DNA of 64,000 nucleotides, taken from the NCBI RefSeq assembly GCF_018143015.1, contig NC_054746.1, forward strand, positions 38,504,687 to 38,568,686, given 5' to 3'. Position 1 is the first letter of the stretch. The number at the start of each line of letters is the position of its first letter. The DNA is from Lytechinus variegatus. Lineage: Eukaryota > Echinodermata > Echinoidea > Temnopleuroida > Toxopneustidae. This document shows positions 1-9,200 of this stretch, piece after piece. The position numbers and the translations under genes are program-made. The notes beneath the pieces are model-generated. The model had not been told where the DNA came from, ran no database searches, and worked only from the letters and a program-made list of their open reading frames with translations.

Positions 1-1115
1 CTTTTGTGCGTTCACAATCACTTTTGAAAACAAGGTTCAAAATCGCAATATAGTCAACCAAATCGGAGGTACTAGAGACAAGAGAAACGGCTCCTTTTCA
101 TTTTAATTTATGAAATACTAAAAGCTTCGCACGGGAGGGGGAAACTCCCCCTCCCTGCACCCACCCCCTAGGAAGCGCGCTTTGCGCGCTCTGTAAGTGT
201 TGGCACGCTTCGCGTGCATTTACCGCCCCCTCCAAAATGAAATCCTGGCTACGCGGTTGTCCTTGCATAGTACATTTGATTCGATTTTTATGAAAATCAC
301 GATGTTTAATGCATCAGTGAGCACACAATATTCGAAAATTATGCAAATGAGAAGAAAGTTCAAAGCCTTGGCCCCACTCTCTGCGGTGTTGAATGGTTAT
401 TTTGGTGTAAGCGCCTTTTGGATAGTGCTACTCTGAATCCATGTGCGAAGTTTCATGAAATAACTGTTGGCAGAAGTAGCAAAAACCGTCCATGAAACAA
501 ACCCTCATTTCATATTTGTGAAAATTTTGACTTCTTCTCTCATAGACTTGTGTACATTATGGGTGCATATGTTTAAGAATTGGTAACCCCTCATTCAATA
601 TGGTGGAACTTTTTTTCAAGGCTGTCTTTAGCAATTTAATTTGGCAGTAATGTTTATCAACCTATGGGCAGAATTCTGTGCAAAAATGAAATCGATATGT
701 TTATTCATGGATGAGTGAGCACGCATCAAAGAGGGAAAATTGGTATTTTCAATGTCACAAACTCATTAAAGGGTAATAAAGTGAATATTGAGGGCAAATT
801 CGGTTTCTTTTTTTTTTGTTTTATCATCCACCATTTCTATCACCACATACTTTCCGAATTTAAAACATTTTCATGGTTGACCGAGCACATTCGAAAAACT
901 TAGGAATGAATACTCTTTATACGGCATAAATGTATTCTTTTTGTAACAATTTCTCACGATCAGTTTAATTTATGGGCAAATTAGTGGTGGACCCAGAATT
1001 TTAAAATGGGGGAGAGGCCTATAATTGGGGAACCACCAACATTTTCAATTTTTTAAATGATCTAGCAAGTTGTAAAGGATACTACCATCACCCCCTATGA
1101 TGATACCTCACAATA

Positions 1116-1275
1116 CAGGGGCCGCGGAACAGTTTTCAAAGTGGGGGGGGACTGAGCCAAAAGTGGGAGGGTGGGGGTTGACCATGCAAAAAATCACAAT
1201 CGTATGGTAATTTTTGTACATGCTTTTTGAAAAAAGTGGGGGGGGGCTGAACCCCCTCCCCCCCCGCGGCCCCTG
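1116..1275. mobile_element. hAT-like MITE, 160 bp, 5-bp target duplication
   Basis: Termini CAGGGGCCGCGG / CCGCGGCCCCTG, flanked by CAATA at 1111-1115 and 1276-1280. G-run/C-run rich interior. Same family as 43210-43337 and 45271-45399. Confidence 0.82.
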
Positions 1276-1625
1276 CAATACAATGTGCTCACTCAACCAT
1301 GAACATACGATATCAAAATTGTGTGTGGAGTGGCTAAATGATGGATAGTAAACCAGTATAACACCATAAAATTCACCTAAAAACAACTTTGTCCAACATT
1401 GTATTTGCACAATCTGAAACACGACTTTTGTGACTTTCAAAAATGGTCATTTTTAATTCAATCTTTGATTACCCATGCATGACTCAACCGATCAATCTCA
1501 TATTTCCCCAAGAGTTGCCTTATGAGTGTAGAAAACCACCTACGAAATATCCTATCTCAAAATTATTCAGTTTAAAAGTTACAGCAATTTGATTTAGGGG
1601 GGACTTACTTTTTTTTGTGTATAGT

Positions 1626-2300
1626 TTGGACACTGATAAATTAAAAACAAGCACATGGAGCCCATATTTTTAATGTTTAAACGTCTTCAGAATATATTCT
1701 TCTACAAATGTAGAGTATGAGGAAAATGGCATGGATTTTGAATATTTGGGTGCAGAACTACGGAACCATTCGTATTTTAGACATTTTAGACGGTATTGGA
1801 CTTTTGCACGTTTTTGGCGGATTTTGGGCTGTTTCAAGCCAATACGCAACACTATAGACACTGATAGTTTAAAAACGAGCACATGGACCACATATCTTTA
1901 ATGATTTAACGTCTTCAGAATATACTCTTCTACAAATCTAAAGAGTAGGATGAAAATCACATGAAATTTTGAGTTTTTGGGAGCAGAACTACAAAACCAT
2001 TTGCATTTTAAACTGTATTATAAGACTTTAGCATGTTTTTAGCGAATTTAGGCAATTTTCAAGCCAACTCGCAACACTTTGGACAATGATAGCTTAAAAA
2101 CAAGCACATTGACCCCATATTTTTAACTTCCCTACACATTTGCAATGCATTCCTCTACAATTTTGCCGAATTTGATGAAAATGACATGGATTTTTAATAA
2201 AGTGCAGCTTAAACTATACTTTTTTTTAATTTTCGAGTAGATTCACGTCTTTTGAATATTTGTTTTTTTGAAGTTTATGCAACATTCTTTTCAAATGAGG
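1626..2300. repeat. ~225-bp imperfect tandem repeat, 3 copies
   Basis: Units begin GGACACTGATAAATTAAAAA (1628), AGACACTGATAGTTTAAAAA (1857) and GGACAATGATAGCTTAAAAA (2081), then share CAGAATATATTCTTCTACAA-type blocks. The third unit decays. Confidence 0.75.
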
Positions 2301-3024
2301 GTGCTGCTGACTCCAAATAGATATAGTTTTGCTTATTAAAAGATATTCTCCTAGTTTGGTATCCACTTAGTTACATACCCTGGAAGTGTGATGAAGATTG
2401 ATGCGATATCGACAGAGCAAAAATGATTTGAACTCATTTGGTGAATTCGTGAGGTCTAGAGAGTCATAATTCTCTTGATTGCACAACATTTTCATATCAT
2501 TCAAATATGGCGACTTAGAAGTCACGTAGAAAAATAATATGCACATGAACCTATACTATTTTTTGCATTTTCATAATGCCAATGTAACTCTGCAAAATTT
2601 GGTGAAAATGACATGGACTTCATTTTAACTGAGAAACATTCTTAAACCAACAAAAGTAAAAATAATCATACATAATTTTTAGTCGTTAACACAATTTTCA
2701 TTGACTTTGTATACGGAATAAAGTTTTTGAGCAATTTGGGGTCTGACACGTAATAAATGTTACGTAATTTCGGAACCACGTACTCAGGAGTCGTAAATTT
2801 GGTCTCGAAAGATGTGCAAGACTTGGAAACGTTGCATTATTTCGTTGAATCATGTGTCTTCATGAATATGTAATGAGCAGGTTCATATGGTCATATCCCC
2901 ATGTATTATTTTGTATTTTATTCCGTGATATTATATTTAAATTTGACCTTCAATAATAAATCAATTGGACTGAATATTAATGTGTATTAAAGGTAATCAC
3001 TCCTATAACCTGTTTTGTTGCAAG

Positions 3025-3108
3025 AAAGAAAGAGTAAAAAGGAAACAAAGAAAGAAATGAGAGAAATGAAAGGAAGGAAGGAAGGAAGGAAGAAAGAAAG
3101 GTAGGTAC
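3025..3108. repeat. GAAA/GGAA microsatellite
   Basis: Purine tract of AAAG, GAAA and GGAA units just downstream of protease exon 4. Confidence 0.9.
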
Positions 3109-3132
3109 ATGTAGGTAGTTAGGTATACTCAC

Positions 3133-3245
3133 GCTTCCGCCTATAAAGTCATAACCACTTCCAGTAATAGCACGGCCACCAAAGTCTTCATGGGATGTGT
3201 AGATACCGGAGTCTATTACGTAAACATGAGCACCACTTCCCGTAC
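3133..3245 (-). CDS. S8 protease exon 4 (catalytic Asp)
   Basis: The exon is 113 nt, acceptor TTTACAG, donor GTGAGT. It encodes GTGSGAHVYVIDSGIYTSHE and ends GYDFIGGS. The Asp of VIDSG is the first residue of the Asp-His-Ser triad. It ends in phase 0 and the next exon lies left of the window. Confidence 0.92.
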
Positions 3246-6200
3246 CTGTAAATGCAATACTTTGTGACTAAAAAAAATCTGTCAATCTGAACCAAATCCC
3301 ACTTGGTCTAATTATCATGTCTAATTGTCACATGGTATAATGACTGTTTGATCTAATTTCCACTTGGTCTAATTTCCATTGAGTCTAATTTCCACTTGGT
3401 CTAATAGCCAATTAGTCTAATGACCATTTGGTCTAACAGCCAATTGGTTTAATGATCGACCACTTGGTCTAATAACTATGCAGTTGGGCTAATCATCACT
3501 TAGTCTAATTTTCATTTGGTCTAATTGCCATTTCATCTAATGTATTTCATTGTCACTTGGTCTAATTGCATTTGGTCTAATACCAGTTTGTCTAGTAGTC
3601 GGTTGGTCTAATACTAGTTGGTCTAATACCAGTTGGTCTAATCCTCACTTGGTCCATTATTTATTTGGTCTACTGTGCACTTGGTTTAATGTTCAGTTGG
3701 TCTAATTTCCATTTTGGCTAATTTCCACTTGGTCTAATTTCCACTGAAAAGAACACCATAACATATCATTCGATGAATGATGTTTTAATATACATGTACA
3801 ACAAAATATAACAAAGTCTGACTGACTTTCGATTTCTTGGGCCAATGAAAATTCCCTGATTTTGGCGTCATTTGAGGTCTGCATAGACTATACTAGACTA
3901 TCCTTTTTACATGCAGCGGCGTACCCAGGATTTCCAAAAGGGGGCAAATTATTCGGAGGATATTTCGTCCACGAAAATATTTGACAAGGAAGAAAAAAAA
4001 TAAAAAAAGAAGTTAAAAAGGGTCTTCAAGTTAAAAAGAGAGGGCATACGTCTGTTGTCATTGCATTTTTACTTTCAACATTTTTAATTTTTGTTCTCAA
4101 AAGGGGGGCAAGTCCCTTGGATCAGTTTTTGTTTTCCTTTCTCTTAAACTCTTTCTTCTTTTTCCCTCCCCCCTTCCCTCTCTTTCCTTTTTCCCCTTTT
4201 CTTTCCTTTTTTTTCACTTCCTTTTTTGGGGGGCTTGTGATGACTCATCAGGGAGGGGGGGGGGGGTAGTGTGCCCCCTGCCCCCCTTAAGTATGCTAGT
4301 GATTATATGTCAGAATGAGTATCAAGATGGTCGCAACTACACAATAAACCTGTATAGTGTTATTAAACTATATATCTAACTGGTCTGCTATTTGCCTCCA
4401 AACTCTAACTATTGAAATAACTGAACAACATATACACAACAAAATTACATGATCTAATGGCTTTGTAACTTTTGTAATCCCTCAAACTGCATAACTGTTG
4501 CTTATTTTCCATCAAGTTCAAGTATCGTCTGTAATGGTGCATAACAATGATTTAAAATAGACATATATACATGTTTACCCAGTGCTTTCATTTCTCAAAA
4601 CGAAACCTCCTTGAATTCACTTGGAGAGGTTCCCGGAATTCTACAAATGTTCTCCAGTCTTCCGTAAGATGTTATAATTCTCTTCTATACACACAAAAAA
4701 GGAGATGAAATACAGGGCCCAGTGCCATAATGAGCGAAAAAAATTGAGGGGGTGAAATATGACCAAAGACGTATGAGGTAAAATAATCTCGAGCGAGCAA
4801 AGCGCACGAGCAAAAATGTTTACATTTTCATTACAAAGATCAAATTTTTAGACAGATTTTGACATAATATTTGGAAAATAATATCATTCCCGGAAATGAT
4901 AACTTCCCCAAAATGATCTTGGAAAATAGCAAAACTTTTTCAGGATTTCCTGGATGTTGGAAAGATTGGAAGCACTGTTTACCAGATACGTATCCACACA
5001 ATTAATTACATTACCGGGGGTATATTTTTTATTCTTTCCGCATAAATAATGTTATTCTGATGAAACCCCACCTTCATAAGCTACAAGGTCCCCAACTTAT
5101 TGTTCTGTAAAATGTACATGTGGTGATACAATGATTATGAGAATGATAAAATTTTCATCATCATCTATAAAATTACAATCCATATACAAGCCTAGATATA
5201 AGAACTAAATTTGATAAGAATAATTCATTCGATGAGCAACTATCTCGTCATCGACAGTCCTTCAATGTGAGGTTTTGCGCCCACCAGCCTTACCCCGAAT
5301 CTACCCCTCCGCATTCTGGCAACATGTATTAACTGATGCATGGTATTTATCCATTTTGTTAATTCTAGCTAAAATAAATAATAATGAATGATATTACATT
5401 AGAATAAATGGACATTAGATCAAGTGTGAATTAGTCCAAATGAAAAATAGAACAAGTGACAATTAGCCCAACTGGGCATTCGAAAAATTGGTGATTAGAC
5501 CAAGTGGTCATTAGACCATTTGGCTATTAGACCAAGTGGTCATTAGACCAATTGGATATTAGACCAAGTGGAAATTAGACTCAATGGAAATTAGACCAAG
5601 TGGAAATTAGATCAAACAGTCATTATACCATGTGACAATTAGACATGATAATTATACCAAGTGGAAATTAGCCGAAGAGGAAATTAGACAAAGTGGTGTT
5701 AGACCAACTTGAAATTAGACTAAATGCCCGGTGGGCCACCTCCATTCACGAGTGGATACCATGCGCGACCATAAGATCTCAAAAAGCACCCTAAACACGT
5801 ATTTTCAATATTCTGAAATGCACCTCTTAACAAGTATTGGAAACAAAATGATACTATTGGCAATTATTCCCTGAATTGTACCCCTAAACAAGTACAGACA
5901 TATTTCTAAGACAGACGTCGGTCGTCGGTTTTACCTTTACCTACATTATTGGCTTTAGTACAGCCCAACTCACGCAAATCATACTCTAAACACGTAGTGT
6001 TGACTCCTGGGGCAAAAAGCACATTCTTTATAAAACATTTTAGTCTTGATTGTTTATACCCTTGCAAATTTGACCCTAAACACATAAATTTCCTAGGGAA
6101 ATAGATACTGTTTTTTCAGTATTTTAGACATCCTTATCATGTAACGTACATAACGTGCCCTATCTTGAAAAAAAACACCCTTTTCACATGATTTTTTGGT

Positions 6201-9200
6201 CGCGCATGGTATCCACTCGTCAATGTAAGTGGCCCCCACCCCCTCCCCCCCCCCCCCCCGGACTAAATAAAAATAGCCCAACTGCTCATTAGACGAATTG
6301 AATATAAGACCAAGTGGGAATTAGACGAATTGGATGTTAGACAAACAGGTTGTAGACAAAATGAGTTTAGACTATGTGAAGTTGGACGAACTGATAAGTA
6401 TGCCAAGTGGTATTAGACCATCCGATAATTCACCGTTCCAAATATGAATGATCGGTGGAACCAAATCCGCTGCTACACTGGCAGCCACAGACTGTGCAGC
6501 GCCAGATAGAGTGAGCTCTATCTCTTATATTGTTGAACGCTAAACAGGGTAGCAGCATCTCCCATCTTTTAACATCATTTTAGTCTGACCAAGGAAATAT
6601 CACTCCTTGGTCTGACGCGACCGGGGTTGTAAGGTTTTAATCCCCTGGGGTGCCACTTCCGTTGACGAATGGATACCATGCGCGATCATGGGGTCTCGAG
6701 AAGCACCCTAAACACGAATTTTCCATTTTCTGAAAATGCACCCCTTATCAATTATTGGCACGTGAAACCCTACCCATATCAATTATTGGAAACAAAACAA
6801 TACTCTTGGCAAGTTCCCTGAATTGACCCCCTTAACAAGTATAGCAATATTTTTATTATGATGTCTTTTTCAAGATCGGGCACATGATAAGGGTGTCAAA
6901 AATGCAAAAATAATGAAAAAAGGGTATCTATTTTCGCCACAGACGACGATTTCGGTTTTACCTTTACCCACATCATTGGGTTTAGTACAGCCCCACCTCC
7001 CACCTCCCAAATTGTACTCTAAAAACATATTGTTGTTACTTGAGGCAAAAATCCTTTATAAAACATTTTAGTCTTAATTACACCCTCGCAATTTGACCCT
7101 AAACACGTAGCTTTTCTAGCGAAAATAGATACCCTTTTTTCATTATTTTTGCATTTTTGACACCCTTATCATGTGCCCGATCTTGAAAAAGACATCCTTT
7201 ACGTGTTTTTTGGTCACGCATGGTATCTACTCGTCAATATAAGTGAACCCCCCCCCCTTTTTTTTAATCCCAACCTCCCGATTATGAGACGGATGCTCTA
7301 CCCTCAGAGTCAACACACTGTATAAGCCTAAGCTCGATACAATGAATTTTTATTAAAATTATTATCTATACAATGATGAATCAAAATAAATGCTGAAAAT
7401 CAAAATATGATAGGGGAGAAGAATTGAAATAGAAAATTGTCATATTTACTAACCGTTAATATTAATAATGTCATCCCCAGCAGTGTCTCTCTGATCTATG
7501 CGATCAAGGCCCCACAGGCTGGTTGCCCTATTGCCATCAGCTGTGATGATTTCATCTTCTTCAACATAGGCAACGCCAGGAAGAGAACGCAACTGAAAAG
7601 TAAAAGTTGGAATCGTACCCTTCTTGATTGAAATATGTCAAAAATATTTGAGACCACTGAAGTGGAATGAATCAGAAGTTGAAAGTTAAGGAAATGGAGG
7701 ATAACAAGAACATCAACAACAATTAAGCAGAAAATAAGAATGGGGAGGAGAGGAAGAAGAAACTGGAGAAAAAGAAGAAGAAAGGGTATAAAATGAATGA
7801 ATAAAAAGAAGAAAGAACTAGGAAAAAACAAAAGGAAAAGAATGGGAAACAAAAAGAACAAGGAGAGAAGATATAAACTCATTGAACTGAAGCAGGTTGA
7901 GAAGAGAACGAGAATTATGATGAGTGAGAAAAGAATGAGAAAATTTGAATAGTAGAGGGAGAAATTCTCTCCATACTTACAATGTCCAGACCTCCTTCGG
8001 GTACAACAGACACGAAAGCATTGATGAGTTGTATTTTTCTTTTGATGGAAGCAAAGCTACCAGATCTAGCCACACGTGCCATTAAACCCTTTACAGTCAT
8101 GTCTATGTCTACACCATCCTGGAAAGATAAATAGAAACTTGATAAAGAATACAATACAATACCAACTCCCCCGGAAAAAAAAATTTATACATATTTTTTT
8201 AATTGGGAAAGTAACGAGAATGGTGGTGAGAAGTGGCGCCAGAAATTTCTGATCAGTCAAGAGTTGACAAGGGCCAACCACACTAAGAACACAAAAATTG
8301 AACTTTGAATAACGATACCAGATACTATTTCAAACTTACATGTACGTTGGAGGGAAAGACATGTAGGCAGTTCATTAATAACACTATATTTACTGACGTT
8401 TATTAGATTAGCTCCAACATCATCACTGCACCGACATCTCGGTAGCAGCCAGAGTGTTTTTTTTTAATTCGTCTAATGCCATTTCGTCCAATTGCCAACT
8501 CGTCTACTATCATTTGGTCTACCATCAGTACGTCCTCTCATCACATGGTGTACTTCCGTCTAATAACAAGTTGGCCCATTAGCCATTTAGTACATACACC
8601 ATTTGATCTAATTGAACTAAGAGTTAAATTGTGCAAAATGAATGAAAATGAAACGGACATTAGACCAACTGGTTATGAGATGAAATTGTCATAGACGAAA
8701 TGGTGATTAGACGGAGGGATTGGACCAAATGGTTGTTAGACGAAATGTTGATGGATGGAATGGCATTAGACCAAATGAAAGTAGACCATGTGGTGAGTGG
8801 ACGAGTTAGTAGTAGACGAATTGGCAATTTACCGCCAGAGGTACTTGGTAGAAGTGGTAACGAGTAATAACATAATATACATGTAGTCTACGCTTGCAGA
8901 CCTTGATCAGTTATCACCACAAATACCATGACGAAAACCTCAATTTGAGAACACTATACCCCAGGTTTTCTCGATCAATTCTCTTCTCCAAGTACGACAA
9001 ACCCTAAGTATCAAAACACCTGTTTCTTGACCTCGGTCCGAAGATAACACAAAAGCCCGAGCGTGGTTCCGGCAAAGCATGCCGCCATTTTTTATTCACT
9101 TACTTTCCTTATTTCGAGGTCGATTTTTTTCGTTCGAAATTGAAAATGGACAAACATTGAATTTCTGAATACAATATGCCTTTGAAAACGTGATTAAATA

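Larger units (their letters stand above)
1..3132. other. Non-coding DNA left of protease exon 4
   Basis: Presumably an intron of the protease gene. It holds a hAT-like MITE (1116-1275), a 225-bp tandem repeat and a GGAA/GAAA microsatellite (3025-3108). No exon with the catalytic His is visible. Confidence 0.6.

Noticed and set aside
4236..4256. CTGATGAG on the minus strand suggesting a hammerhead ribozyme
   Set aside because: No CGAAA core strand or pairing stems follow within a plausible distance.
7496..7882. 128-residue hydrophobic frame on the minus strand
   Set aside because: It overlaps protease exon 3 in another frame and continues into a purine-rich intron. Its Leu/Phe-rich composition comes from the TTCTTC-rich complement.
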